Assembly (NCBI RefSeq): GCF_011046735.1
Contig: NZ_CP049258.1
Coordinates: forward strand, 6,342,001-6,406,000
Length of the DNA stretch: 64,000 nucleotides
Reading direction: 5' to 3'
DNA from: Nordella sp. HKS 07
Lineage (GTDB): Bacteria > Pseudomonadota > Alphaproteobacteria > Rhizobiales > Aestuariivirgaceae
Positions within the stretch are counted from its first letter, which is position 1, and every line of letters begins with the position of its first letter. A model generated the notes under the pieces. That model ran no database searches, was not told the origin of the DNA, and worked only from the letters and a program-made list of their open reading frames with translations. This document shows positions 51,475 through 60,468 of the stretch, in pieces. A program made the translations under genes and the position numbers.

Positions 51475-52299
51475 ATGAACGCACATTCGAGACCCACGAC
51501 CCGCTATCGCGCCATCTTCATCTCCGACATCCATATGGGGACGAAGCGGGCACAGACACGTTTACTGCTGGATTTCCTGCGGGTCACCGAGTCCGACTGG
51601 CTCTATATAGTGGGCGACCTGGTCGACAACTGGGCCCTGGAAAAGGCCTGGTTCTGGGATCAACTCCATAATGACCTGATTCAGAAGATCCTGCGCAAGG
51701 CCCGCAAAGGCACCAAGGTCATCTATATACCCGGCAACCACGACGACAAGTTCCGCGATTTCAGGAATTTGCGCATGGGCCGCGTCGCGGTGCTGGAGGA
51801 CGCCATCCACCATGCCGCCAATGGCAAGCGTTACCTGGTGCTGCATGGCGATAAATATGATGGCGTGGTGCGCTACGCGCCATGGCTCGCGCGCCTCGGT
51901 GATCGCGCCTACGAGATTTCGATGCTGTTCAATGCCCTCGTCAATCGCGGCCGCCGCCTGTTCCGCCTGCCCTACTGGTCGCTCTCCGCCTATCTCAAGC
52001 TCAAGGTCAAGAAGGCGGTCGAATTCATCTCGCATTTCGAAGACGCCGTGGTGCGCGAGGCCCGCCATCGCGGCGCGCAAGGCGTCATCTGCGGCCATAT
52101 CCACACGCCCGACGACCGCATGATCGGCGACATCCACTATCTCAATGACGGCGACTGGGTCGAAAGCTGCACCGCCCTCATCGAGCATCACGACGGCCGG
52201 TTCGAGATCATCGAATGGGCGAAGCTGCGCGACGCTTTGCTGCTGGAGAGCGCACATGCGGATAGCCATCGTAACGGACGCCTGGTCCCCGCAGGTTAA
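51475..52299 (+). CDS. UDP-2,3-diacylglucosamine diphosphatase-like metallophosphoesterase
   Basis: 274 residues of the LpxH-like calcineurin type: FISDIHMGTKRAQ, YIVGDLVDNWALEKAW, YIPGNHDDKFRDFRNLRMGR, LVLHGDKYDGVV, and GHIHTPDDRMIGDIHYLNDG contain the dinuclear-metal ligands D, H, D, N, H, H. This COG2908 variant in Rhizobiales is coupled to a GT4 glycosyltransferase, as here (44-bp overlap), and the classical LpxH/LpxI step need not be its job. Likely acts on a lipid or nucleotide-sugar diphosphate at the inner membrane. Confidence 0.85.
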   Translation: MNAHSRPTTRYRAIFISDIHMGTKRAQTRLLLDFLRVTESDWLYIVGDLVDNWALEKAWFWDQLHNDLIQKILRKARKGTKVIYIPGNHDDKFRDFRNLRMGRVAVLEDAIHHAANGKRYLVLHGDKYDGVVRYAPWLARLGDRAYEISMLFNALVNRGRRLFRLPYWSLSAYLKLKVKKAVEFISHFEDAVVREARHRGAQGVICGHIHTPDDRMIGDIHYLNDGDWVESCTALIEHHDGRFEIIEWAKLRDALLLESAHADSHRNGRLVPAG

Positions 52300-53317
52300 C
52301 GGCGTCGTGCGCACCTTGCGGGCGGTCTCGGCCGAGCTCGAAAGGCGCGGCCATGTGGTGCATGTGCTCTCGCCCGAAGGCCGGCGCACCGTGCCGATGC
52401 CCTACTATCCCGAGATCCGGCTGGCGCTGACCGGAGCTGGCGCACTCGGCCGCGAGATCGAGGCCCTGGCACCAGATGCGATCTATATCGCCACGGAGGG
52501 CCCACTCGGCTGGGCGGCCCGGAGCTTCTGCCGCCGCGCGAACATCCCCTTCACCTCGGGCTTCCATACCCGCTTCGCCGATTACCTGGCCCTGCGCCTG
52601 CCGATCCCCGGTCTCGTTCCGGCCTCCTGGTCCATATTGCGCGATTTCCACAAGGCCAGCCGGTGCGTGCTCGTGCCCACGCGCAGCATCGCCCAGGACC
52701 TCGAGCGGCGCGGCTTCGGAAATCTCAAAATATGGACGCGCGGCGTCGATCACATGCTGTTCCAGCCGGGCAAGCGCGCAAGGCTCGATTATCCCCGCCC
52801 CATCATGCTGCATGCCGGCCGGCTGGCGCCCGAAAAGAACATTGAAGCTTTTCTCAAGCTCGACCTCCCCGGCACCAAGCTTATCGTCGGTGACGGGCCG
52901 CAGCGGCGTGAGCTCGAGAGGCGTTTCCCCGATGCCGTCTTTCTCGGCTTCCGCTTCGACCGGGAATTGGCGCGTTTTATGGCTTCGGCCGACGTCTTCG
53001 TCTTTCCGAGCCTCACCGACACATTTGGCCTCGTGATGCTCGAAGCCATGGCGTCAGGCACGCCGGTTGCCGCCTTCGATGTGCCGAGCCCGGTCGACGT
53101 GGTGAAGGACGGCGTCACCGGGGCGCTCGACAAGCACCTGAAGCTCGCGATATTGCGCGCCCTCACTCTCGACCGCGACAATGTGCACGAAGCGGCGCGT
53201 GGCTTCACCTGGGAGCACACCGCCGATATTTTCGAGGATAGTCTCAGGCCCGTCTCCGGGCCGATTACGCCTCAGGCTGAGATCACGACCAGCCTCGCAC
53301 CTTCCCGTTCTTCGTGA
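52256..53317 (+). CDS. glycosyltransferase family 4
   Basis: 353 residues from the ATG at 52256, inside the end of the phosphoesterase gene. N-terminal MRIAIVTDAWSPQVNGVVRT and C-terminal half with LHAGRLAPEKNIEAFL, VGDGPQRRELERRFPDAVFL and FPSLTDTFGLVMLEAMASGT (the EX7E-type motif) are GT4 features shared with lipid mannosyl/glucosyltransferases. Uses a nucleotide-sugar donor; the acceptor is probably diacylglycerol or a similar lipid, by analogy. The 3' end overlaps the convergent CinA-like gene by 35 bp. Confidence 0.88.
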   Translation: MRIAIVTDAWSPQVNGVVRTLRAVSAELERRGHVVHVLSPEGRRTVPMPYYPEIRLALTGAGALGREIEALAPDAIYIATEGPLGWAARSFCRRANIPFTSGFHTRFADYLALRLPIPGLVPASWSILRDFHKASRCVLVPTRSIAQDLERRGFGNLKIWTRGVDHMLFQPGKRARLDYPRPIMLHAGRLAPEKNIEAFLKLDLPGTKLIVGDGPQRRELERRFPDAVFLGFRFDRELARFMASADVFVFPSLTDTFGLVMLEAMASGTPVAAFDVPSPVDVVKDGVTGALDKHLKLAILRALTLDRDNVHEAARGFTWEHTADIFEDSLRPVSGPITPQAEITTSLAPSRSS

Positions 53318-54044
53318 GTTCGACCGCCATCTGGCGCACCTCGTTCATCGCAGTGGCCAGCGCCGCCTGGTCACGCGAGCGCAGCACCAGATTGGTGGCG
53401 AAGCCCTGCGGGCTCTCGAACGGATAGGAGCCGATAACGACCTGCGGGAATCGGTCCTGAATCTCCTTCAGGGGTTTCGCCACATCGCCCTCGCCGCCCT
53501 GGATCGTGATGGTCTGCGAGATAACGGGCGCGCCGCGCTCGAGCCTGGGCGCTACTTCCTCCATCATCGCATTCATGACCTTTGGGATGCCGGCCATCAC
53601 GAAAACATTGCCGATCTGGAAGCCCGGCGCCTTCGACACCGGATTGGCGATGAGGCTGGCGCCCGTGGGCGTCCGCGCCATGCGCAGGCGCGCTTCGTTC
53701 GGCTCGCGCCCGATCGTCTTGAAATGGGCAAGCAGGATCTCGACCGCCTCCGGATGATGATCGATGGCAACCCCGAAGGCCTTCGCCACCGCATCGGCGG
53801 TTATGTCGTCATGGGTGGGACCGATGCCACCGGTGGTGAAGACATAAGTGTAGCGATGCCGGAGCGCATTCACCGCCTGCACGATTTCATCCTCGATGTC
53901 GGGGACGACGCGCGCCTCCTTGAGGTCGATGCCGAGCACCGTCAGATAGTCGGCGATGAAGCCCAGATTTTTATCCTTGGTGCGGCCGGAAAGGATCTCG
54001 TCTCCGATCAGGAGGACGGCGGCGGTGGGAGCTTGCTGTGCCAT
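53283..54044 (-). CDS. competence/damage-inducible protein A (CinA/MoaB-like) family
   Basis: 253 residues, only the MoCF-biosynthesis-like domain: VLLIGDEILSGRTKDKNLGF, TTGGIGPTHDDITADAVAKA, VMAGIPKVMNAMMEEV. The amidase CinA_C domain is absent, as in alphaproteobacterial stand-alone versions. May be an ADP-ribose pyrophosphatase-type or molybdopterin-binding enzyme; exact role unclear. Convergent overlap with the GT4 gene. Confidence 0.9.
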   Translation of the reverse strand: MAQQAPTAAVLLIGDEILSGRTKDKNLGFIADYLTVLGIDLKEARVVPDIEDEIVQAVNALRHRYTYVFTTGGIGPTHDDITADAVAKAFGVAIDHHPEAVEILLAHFKTIGREPNEARLRMARTPTGASLIANPVSKAPGFQIGNVFVMAGIPKVMNAMMEEVAPRLERGAPVISQTITIQGGEGDVAKPLKEIQDRFPQVVIGSYPFESPQGFATNLVLRSRDQAALATAMNEVRQMAVELTKNGKVRGWS

Positions 54045-54103
54045 GATGCGATAGCTCTGCCATCGCGCCGTGGCGCTGTCAAAGCTCTAGCCGTCGACAC
54101 TCG

Positions 54104-55150
54104 CTAATCGGCGAGCCAGCGCTCCAGATTGGCCGCGACGAAGGCATCGTCGTTGAGTTCGGGATAGAGCCGATAGACCCGGTCGATCGCTTCCGCCTGC
54201 CCCGGACTCAGATCCTCATGGGGATCGATGCACCAGCGCCCGGCAAGAAGGCCCTGGCGCCGCAGCACCTCATGACATCCGGCGATGACGCCATGGAAAT
54301 CATTCGCCGCATCGAAGAAAGCGGCGTTGCTGTCGGTGACGGCACTGTCGAGGGCCAGGAGCTCCTTGGCGACCGCTGGCGCGCGCCGCGCGGCCTTGCA
54401 TTTGGCGAGCAGCTCGACGGCGGCGCGCGTCCACACGCACCAATGGCCGAGTAGGCCGCCGGAAAACCGCGCCTCGCCGGCCTCGGTGCGGAACGGCAGG
54501 ATGAGGTCGAGCACGATGTGATCGTCATTGCCCGTATAGAGCGCAACGCGCCGCAACGCCTGGGCGGCGGCGATGCCTTTCACCACATCCAGCGTCGCAT
54601 AACGGTTGAAGGGCGCCACCTTGATGCCGATGACATTCTCGATGCGCGCGAAACGCTCCCAGAAGCTTTCCGACAGCGGCATGCCACCGACCGCCGTCTG
54701 CAGATAGAAGCCGACGACCGGCATTTCCCGGGCGATGGCCGCGCAATGCTCGACGAGTTCGTCCTCGCTCGCCCCTTTGAGCGCCGCGAGACCGAGCAGC
54801 ACGGCATGATAGCCGAGCGCCCGCGCCAGGCGTGTTTCCTCCAGCGCCTGCGCCGTGCGGCCGACGGCGCCGGCGACCTTCAGAAGCGGGCGTCCGCTCC
54901 GCGCGGCGGCGGTCTCGGCGGCGAGCTCGAGCACCGGGCGATAGAGTCCGACCTCGCGTATCGCGAACTGGGTCGTATGCACGCCCACCGCGATGCCGCC
55001 GGCGCCGGCATCGATGTAATAGCGCGTCAGCGCCTTCTGGCGGCGCGGGTCGAGCCGGCGATGCTGGTCGAGCGCCAAAGGATGAGCGGGAATGACCATC
55101 CCGTCGCGAAAACTGTCCAGAAGTGCGGCCGGAATCTCTTGCCAGTTCAT
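54104..55150 (-). CDS. dihydrodipicolinate synthase-family lyase
   Basis: 348 residues from the ATG at 55150 with GAGGA upstream; an earlier TTG is unlikely. (beta/alpha)8 class I aldolase: GFYLQTAVGG holds the Tyr and the Schiff-base Lys is in VIGIKVAPFNRYATLDVV. Longer than DapA and with no dapA neighbours, so more likely a sugar-acid or keto-acid lyase. Part of the TetR-linked operon with a GNAT protein and an epimerase-like protein. Confidence 0.85.
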   Translation of the reverse strand: MNWQEIPAALLDSFRDGMVIPAHPLALDQHRRLDPRRQKALTRYYIDAGAGGIAVGVHTTQFAIREVGLYRPVLELAAETAAARSGRPLLKVAGAVGRTAQALEETRLARALGYHAVLLGLAALKGASEDELVEHCAAIAREMPVVGFYLQTAVGGMPLSESFWERFARIENVIGIKVAPFNRYATLDVVKGIAAAQALRRVALYTGNDDHIVLDLILPFRTEAGEARFSGGLLGHWCVWTRAAVELLAKCKAARRAPAVAKELLALDSAVTDSNAAFFDAANDFHGVIAGCHEVLRRQGLLAGRWCIDPHEDLSPGQAEAIDRVYRLYPELNDDAFVAANLERWLAD

Positions 55151-55161
55151 TTGATTTTTCC

Positions 55162-55995
55162 TCAACCGAGTTCGGGACCAGCGATGGCCCGCATCCGGGC
55201 CGGATCGCCAAAGGCTTCGCGGCGCCCAAGCGCCATGCGGCTGAAACCGCGTTCGACGGTGAAGCCGTGATGCGCGAGCGTCGCGCGCAGGATCGTCTCC
55301 CGATCAGGCACGTCGATGAGCACCGGCCCGTCGACAGCGGCGATCGCCTCATCGAGAAGGCCGGCCGCCTGCTTCGCGGTCGGCGCCACGATCGGGCCGA
55401 TCTGCGTCGCCGTGCGTCCTCTACGCGACAGCAGAAACGCGTCGTCACGGCGAAGCGCCAGCGACCGCGGCCGCCCCAGGAGATCCGCCAGGATGGCGGA
55501 CCGGTCGGCGCCGAAGGCGGCGAGATCGGGACGCTTGATGTCGTCGATGCCGATGGCCGCCTCGGCCGATAGAGAGCCGGCGCCACCGCCCGCTCCGCGC
55601 CAGCGCGAGATCGGCTCGACATCGTGGAAGCCGAGCCGCAGATAAACGGCGCGTCCTTGCGGCGTGGCATCAAGCATGGGAGTCAGATCACGACCTTCAA
55701 GATAGGCGATCAGATGCCCGAGCAACGCGGTGGCGAGCCCGCGATGGCGGTGCGTCTTCGTCACCAGCACCATGCTGATCCAGCCGAAATGCGGCGGATG
55801 CGGCAGCGCCAGACCACTGGCGACCAGCCGCCCGTCATCCTTGATGCCGAAAGCCTTGCCGAGATCGAGCATCATCGCCCAGTCGGCGGCGACCTGGTTC
55901 CAGCCGGCTTCGGCGCTGAGCTTCACGGCATCGGCAATGTCGCCGCCGGCGAGAGGAACGATCCGCCGGTCGCCTTCCGTTTCAATAGGCTCCAT
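55162..55995 (-). CDS. GNAT-family acetyltransferase with C-terminal second domain
   Basis: 277 residues from the ATG at 55995, overlapping the epimerase-like gene by 14 bp. The N-terminal GNAT core contains [20 protein letters not shown] and [15 protein letters not shown]; the C-terminal half ([20 protein letters not shown]) resembles the Acetyltransf_18-type domain. Substrate unknown; position within a putative catabolic operon suggests modification of a metabolite. Confidence 0.82.
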   Translation of the reverse strand: MEPIETEGDRRIVPLAGGDIADAVKLSAEAGWNQVAADWAMMLDLGKAFGIKDDGRLVASGLALPHPPHFGWISMVLVTKTHRHRGLATALLGHLIAYLEGRDLTPMLDATPQGRAVYLRLGFHDVEPISRWRGAGGGAGSLSAEAAIGIDDIKRPDLAAFGADRSAILADLLGRPRSLALRRDDAFLLSRRGRTATQIGPIVAPTAKQAAGLLDEAIAAVDGPVLIDVPDRETILRATLAHHGFTVERGFSRMALGRREAFGDPARMRAIAGPELG

Positions 55996-57031
55996 CGCGG
56001 ACCTCGAAGCCCGTCGGCTTGGTGAGGCTCGGCATGGCACGGCTGACCCAATCGGCCACCCAGTCTACCATCTGCAGCAGCGGCACCTTGGGATAGCCGA
56101 AAAGTCGGAAGGCTTCGGCGGCATTGTTGAGCCATGCCGTCGGCGCCTCTTCACCGACGACATCGGGCTTCTTGCCTAGCCGCTCACCGAAACGCTCGGC
56201 CAGCCAGCGCGCCGCGACGAGTTCGGGCCCGGTGACATTGAGGGGCGCGATCGGTGTCTGCGCCTGCGCGAGCGCGCGTAGCGCCATCGCATTGGCGTCG
56301 CCCTGCCAGATCACATTGACATAGCCGGTGGTGACGTCGATAGGCTTGCCGTCGCGGACCTTGACGGCGACATCGTGCAGAACGCCATAGCGCAGATCGA
56401 TCGCATAATTCAGGCGGAAAAGCCGCCCGGCGATGTTATTGCGCTCGCACTGCCACTCGATCACGCGTTCGCGCCCGACACAGCTATTGGCATACTCACC
56501 GGGCGGCGTCAGCGGCGCGTCCTCACCGGCGCCGCCGCCGGTGGCGGGCACGAAGGGATAGACGCAACCGGTCGAGAAAGCGACCAGCCGGCAGTCCCGG
56601 AGCGCCCCCGCGACCTGCGCGGCGAGCAGCGTGTTCGTTGCCCAGGTGCGCGCCGGCGCCTGCATCGCACCGAATTTGAAGCCCGTCATCAGTACGACAT
56701 TCTTCGCCTTCGGTATCCCCTTCATGGCATCCGGTTCGAGGAGATCGGCTTTGATGGTCTCGATGCCCTGGGCCGCGAGAGAGGACTGAACGGAAGCGTC
56801 GGTGAAGCGCGCGACGGCATAGACCGTCTTGTCGGGCGCGGCGCGGCGCGCCATGCGCGCGAGCGTCGGCCCCATCTTCCCGCTGGCGCCAAGCACGAGA
56901 ATGTCGCCATCGAGTTGCCTGAGATCGGCGATGACATCGTCATCAGGCCGCGACAAGACCTCCTCAAGCTCCTCCACATCCTTGATCGCACTGGGAATAT
57001 CGGTCCGCGGCCTCGGCCTGCTTTCGTTCAT
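55982..57031 (-). CDS. NAD-dependent epimerase/dehydratase family protein
   Basis: 349 residues. After about 40 residues comes the Rossmann motif [20 protein letters not shown], with FSTGCVYPF (Ser) and [14 protein letters not shown] (Y followed by an S-rich stretch instead of the standard YxxxK: the Lys position reads Gly/Arg), so the short-chain dehydrogenase triad is altered. First gene of the minus-strand arm; an operator-like palindrome lies 27 bp upstream of its start. Substrate unknown, probably a sugar or sugar acid. Confidence 0.8.
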   Translation of the reverse strand: MNESRPRPRTDIPSAIKDVEELEEVLSRPDDDVIADLRQLDGDILVLGASGKMGPTLARMARRAAPDKTVYAVARFTDASVQSSLAAQGIETIKADLLEPDAMKGIPKAKNVVLMTGFKFGAMQAPARTWATNTLLAAQVAGALRDCRLVAFSTGCVYPFVPATGGGAGEDAPLTPPGEYANSCVGRERVIEWQCERNNIAGRLFRLNYAIDLRYGVLHDVAVKVRDGKPIDVTTGYVNVIWQGDANAMALRALAQAQTPIAPLNVTGPELVAARWLAERFGERLGKKPDVVGEEAPTAWLNNAAEAFRLFGYPKVPLLQMVDWVADWVSRAMPSLTKPTGFEVRDGAY

Positions 57032-57057
57032 TCGCTTTGTCCTGAGATATCTAACGT

Positions 57058-57075
57058 ATCAACCAGTTAGTTGAT
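57058..57075. promoter_or_regulatory. TetR operator candidate, site 1
   Basis: ATCAACCAGTTAGTTGAT, a near-perfect palindrome 27 bp before the epimerase-like start and downstream of the TetR stop. It matches site 2 (57780-57796): reverse complements share CAACTnnnTGGTTGA at 12 of 15 positions. Confidence 0.65.
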
Positions 57076-57119
57076 TTTGTTTGCGAGAGGTAGGAATGTC
57101 AAGCTTGAGATTGCTTCGG

Positions 57120-57776
57120 TCAGCGCGCCCGGATGGCGTTCAGCACAAAATCGACAATATGCGCACGCCGCTCCGCGATCGCCCCTTCGGCGCCGAGAGG
57201 GCGATTGAAGATACGACTTAGGGTGTGGACGTTGGCGAAGTAGAAGAACGCCATCCCGGCGATCGACAGATAGATGTGGAGAGGATCGAGCCCTTTGCGG
57301 AAGATGCCCTCGGCGATGCCCCTGGCGAGCGTCTCGCGCAGCAGATCGATGATCGGACGGTTCATCTCCTCGACTTGCGCCGAGCCTTGCAGATGACGCC
57401 CGGCATGCGCGTTCTCATCTGCGATAAGCGCAACAAATTCCGGATGTTGCGCCAGATAGTCAAAGGAAAACTCGACCAGCCGGCGCATCGCCTCCTCGGC
57501 GGGGAAACTGGTCAGATGCAGCTCCTGCTCGCGTTCGCGGATCTCGCGATAGATGTCCTCGAGCACCGCCGTGTAGAGCCCGTCCTTGTTGCCGAAATAG
57601 TGGTAAACCAGCTGCTTGTTGATCCCGGCGCGACGCGCGATGTCGTCCACCCTGGCGCCTTCGAGCCCACGCGCTGCGAAGGCTTCCTTGGCTGCGGCAA
57701 GCAGCGTCTCGCGCGAGGTGATGCCGAGCGCTTCCTTGCGGCGGCGCGGCTTGCTGGCGGTCTGAGTTTCGGTCAT
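57120..57776 (-). CDS. TetR-family transcriptional regulator
   Basis: 218 residues. N-terminal helix-turn-helix: SRETLLAAAKEAFAARGLEG, VDDIARRAGINKQLVYHYFG, NKDGLYTAVLEDIY. The C-terminal helical domain (RLVEFSFDYLAQHPEFVALI) binds an unknown ligand. It lies between two operons, and matching operator-like palindromes stand before its own start (also before the isochorismatase arm) and before the epimerase-like gene, so it probably autoregulates and controls both arms. Confidence 0.9.
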   Translation of the reverse strand: MTETQTASKPRRRKEALGITSRETLLAAAKEAFAARGLEGARVDDIARRAGINKQLVYHYFGNKDGLYTAVLEDIYREIREREQELHLTSFPAEEAMRRLVEFSFDYLAQHPEFVALIADENAHAGRHLQGSAQVEEMNRPIIDLLRETLARGIAEGIFRKGLDPLHIYLSIAGMAFFYFANVHTLSRIFNRPLGAEGAIAERRAHIVDFVLNAIRAR

Positions 57777-57779
57777 TTC

Positions 57780-57796
57780 TCAACCAAACAGTTGGA
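57780..57796. promoter_or_regulatory. TetR operator candidate, site 2
   Basis: TCAACCAAACAGTTGGA, 3 bp before the TetR start on its upstream side and 107 bp before the isochorismatase start; related to site 1 by a shared CAACT...TGGTTGA pattern. Confidence 0.6.
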
Positions 57797-57902
57797 TGTG
57801 ATTGACTCTCGTTTTAACCTACAGCATGCTGCGCAGGCAAGGTCGGCCCATGAAAAAACCCGGAGGCCGACCACCGGAAAAACTGGGGAGGAGAAATTGG
57901 CC

Positions 57903-58541
57903 GTGCCGGTGGTCCACGCAGGACATGTCCCGCCGAGCGAGCGCCTGCGCGCTCCAGCGCTCCTCGTCATCGACATGCAGAATGATTTCGTCCGTCAGGC
58001 CGCGCCCCTCGAGGTCCCCGATTCACGCGCCACCATCGCGCCCATCCGGCGCCTCATCGAGGCATTCCGGGCTCGCGCCAGGCCGGTGATCTTCACCCGC
58101 TTCCTCACACGCGAGGAAGAGTGCCTGATGTGGTTTTGGTCGCCGCAATGCTGGCCGGACGTCAAAGCCTGCTGGAGGGGACACCAGCGCGCCTATGCCG
58201 ATATCGAAGGCCTGCGTGACTGCAGCGCGGTGATCGACGAGCTTGCCCCCGGAGACGGCGAGACCGTCATCGACAAATATGGCTATGGTGCCTTCCACGA
58301 CACCGATCTCGACCAGCGGCTGCGCGCGCAAGGCGTGCAGTCGCTGCTGGTGACCGGCACCGTCACTCAGATTTGCGTCGAAGAGACCGCCCGCGAGGCC
58401 TTTCATCACGACTACCGTACGACGATCGTCGCCGATGCGGTCTCTTCCTATGCTTCCGATCTCCACGCCGCGACGCTCAAGAATTTCGCATCGAAGTTCG
58501 GCTGGGTCGCCGACACGGACACGGCACTGTCATGGCTCTAG
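57903..58541 (+). CDS. isochorismatase-family cysteine hydrolase
   Basis: 212 residues from GTG at 57903, 9 bases after AGGAG; an in-frame TTG at 57897 is also possible. Triad Asp in LLVIDMQNDF, Lys in VIDKYGYGAF and nucleophile Cys in VTGTVTQICVEETAREAFHH, with the cis-peptide region GTVT. Members cleave amides such as nicotinamide, N-carbamoylsarcosine or ureidoacrylate. First gene of the ABC importer operon; its 3' end overlaps the permease start by 10 bp, so it likely acts on the imported compound. Confidence 0.87.
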   Translation: MPVVHAGHVPPSERLRAPALLVIDMQNDFVRQAAPLEVPDSRATIAPIRRLIEAFRARARPVIFTRFLTREEECLMWFWSPQCWPDVKACWRGHQRAYADIEGLRDCSAVIDELAPGDGETVIDKYGYGAFHDTDLDQRLRAQGVQSLLVTGTVTQICVEETAREAFHHDYRTTIVADAVSSYASDLHAATLKNFASKFGWVADTDTALSWL

Positions 58542-59479
58542 CTCCCAAGCTTGCACGAACGGGCCTGGAGGCGATCGGCATCTGGGTTCTGCTGCTCGCC
58601 GCGGGCCTTGCCGCGGCCATCGCTCTACCGCCCTTCCGCGATCCGGCCAATCTGGCCAACATTCTGCGCCAGTCGAGCGTGCTCGGCCTCCTCGCCATCG
58701 GCCAGACCTTCGTGATCGCCGCCGGGATGATCGATCTGAGCGTCGGCATGATCGCCGGGCTCGTGGTGGTGCTCGCCTGCCTCATCCTGGGCGGTGACCC
58801 GTCGCTGACCCTAGCGGTTGTGCCCTTGATGCTCGTCCTTGGCGCCGCCATCGGCATGGTCAACGGCACTCTCGTCAACCGCCTCAACCTGCATCCCCTG
58901 ATCCTGACCTTCGGCATGCTGTCGATCCTGCAGGGCGTCATCTTCACCATCACCGACAGAAGCGTCGGACAGGCCTCGCCCGTCCTGCAAGCGCTCGCCA
59001 ATGACGACATTGCCGGCATCCCGATCTCGGCTGTCCTGCTGCTGCTCCTGACTGTCTTGGCCCAGACTGTCTTTGCTCATTCGCGCTTTGGCTATCATCT
59101 CGTGGCGGCCGGTGGAAATGCCGAGAGCGCCCGGCGCGCCGGCGTCAATGTCGCGGCGGTGCGACTGTTCTCTTTCGTCATCTCCGGTGCCTTTGCCGCC
59201 CTTGCGGGCCTGCTCCTCGCCGGCCGCCTGGGCACCGGCTATCCGTTGGCCGGCAGCGGCCTCGAGCTTGATTCCATCGTGGCTGTTGTTCTGGGCGGCA
59301 CCGCGCTCGCCGGCGGCCGCGGCAGCGTCGTGCGTTCAATCGGTGGCGTTCTCGCCCTCGCCCTCATCTCCAATGTACTCAATCTGCTCGCGGTCTCGGC
59401 CTTCGTGCAGATGTTCATCAAGGGCATGATCGTCGTCGCCGCCATTCTCCTCAACCAGCCGCGGCGGGTCGAGGCATGA
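58532..59479 (+). CDS. ABC transporter permease, ribose-type (RbsC-like)
   Basis: 315 residues from the ATG at 58532 inside the isochorismatase 3' end. About ten helices; LLAIGQTFVIAAGMIDLSVG is the BPD_transp_2 signature, with GGNAESARRAGVNVAAVRLF as the ATPase-contacting loop. Inner-membrane subunit of a sugar/purine-type importer. Coupled to the next permease by ATGA. Confidence 0.92.
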   Translation: MALAPKLARTGLEAIGIWVLLLAAGLAAAIALPPFRDPANLANILRQSSVLGLLAIGQTFVIAAGMIDLSVGMIAGLVVVLACLILGGDPSLTLAVVPLMLVLGAAIGMVNGTLVNRLNLHPLILTFGMLSILQGVIFTITDRSVGQASPVLQALANDDIAGIPISAVLLLLLTVLAQTVFAHSRFGYHLVAAGGNAESARRAGVNVAAVRLFSFVISGAFAALAGLLLAGRLGTGYPLAGSGLELDSIVAVVLGGTALAGGRGSVVRSIGGVLALALISNVLNLLAVSAFVQMFIKGMIVVAAILLNQPRRVEA

Positions 59480-60444
59480 TGGCGCTCTCTGCCAGCCGCG
59501 GTGACGCCGTCCGGCACTTCGCCGCGCGCTACGCCATCTTCGCCGTCCTGCTCCTCGTCTACGGCCTCGCCATCCTGGTCTCCGAGGCATTTCTCGAACC
59601 TTCTTATCTCTTCAACGTCCTGCGCCAGGTCGCCCCTATCGGCATCGCCGCAATCGGCGTCACCTTCGTTATGATCCTCGGCGGCGTCGACCTCTCGATC
59701 GGCGCGGTTATCTCGCTCACCTCCGTGCTTTGCGCCGTGCAGATGAATGGCGATGCCGGCAATCTGCCCTGGGCGCTCGTCACCGCCTGCGCCGCCGGCA
59801 CCCTCATTGGAACGCTGAATGGACTCGCCGCCGCCTTCACCCGCGTCTCGCCCTTCATCCTGACGCTCGGCACCGGCATCGCCGTGCTTGGCCTCACTCA
59901 GATCTATTCGGGCGGCACCGCGCGGGGCATCGTGGCACCCGGCTTCCGGGAATTCTTCAACCACCGGCTGTTCGGCAGTGTGCCGGTCCTGGCGCTCGCC
60001 TTTCTCGGCCTCGCCGCGATCGGTCTGATCGTCCAGAACACCACACTCTTCGGACGGAGGATCTATCTCATTGGCAGCAACCGCGGCGCCGCCCGACTTT
60101 CGGGGCTTCCGGTCGCGCGCACCATCGTTCTCGCTTACGCGCTGTCGGGATTCTTCGGCGCCTTGGCCGGCATTGCCCTGCTCGCCCGCTCCGGCGTGTC
60201 GAACACGCTGTCCGGACAGGGGCTCGAATTCCAGGTGCTGGCGGCCATCGTCCTGGGCGGCACCACATTCGAGGGCGGTCGTGGCGGCATCGCCGGCACG
60301 GTCGCCGGTGTCCTCGTCCTCGTGATCGCCTTCAACCTCGTGAATATCAGCGGCCTGCCCTACCACATGCAGCTCGTGGTGATGGGCGTCATCATCATCC
60401 TCGCCTCGGCGGTGCATGGCGGGCTGAATGCCAGAAGCGCGTAG
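59476..60444 (+). CDS. ABC transporter permease, ribose-type (second subunit)
   Basis: 322 residues. Same family as its neighbour: IAAIGVTFVMILGGVDLSIG, GSNRGAARLSGLPVARTIVL, VLGGTTFEGGRGGIAGTVAG. Two different permease genes imply a heterodimeric channel, as in several rhizobial sugar and polyol importers. Starts within the upstream stop (ATGA). Confidence 0.92.
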   Translation: MMALSASRGDAVRHFAARYAIFAVLLLVYGLAILVSEAFLEPSYLFNVLRQVAPIGIAAIGVTFVMILGGVDLSIGAVISLTSVLCAVQMNGDAGNLPWALVTACAAGTLIGTLNGLAAAFTRVSPFILTLGTGIAVLGLTQIYSGGTARGIVAPGFREFFNHRLFGSVPVLALAFLGLAAIGLIVQNTTLFGRRIYLIGSNRGAARLSGLPVARTIVLAYALSGFFGALAGIALLARSGVSNTLSGQGLEFQVLAAIVLGGTTFEGGRGGIAGTVAGVLVLVIAFNLVNISGLPYHMQLVVMGVIIILASAVHGGLNARSA

Positions 60445-60468
60445 AACCACAAACAAGGGAGAAGGAAT

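Noticed and set aside
57225-57902. Long N-terminal extension of the isochorismatase-family protein
   Set aside because: It runs antisense through the TetR gene; a Shine-Dalgarno at 57887-57893 points to the start near 57903.
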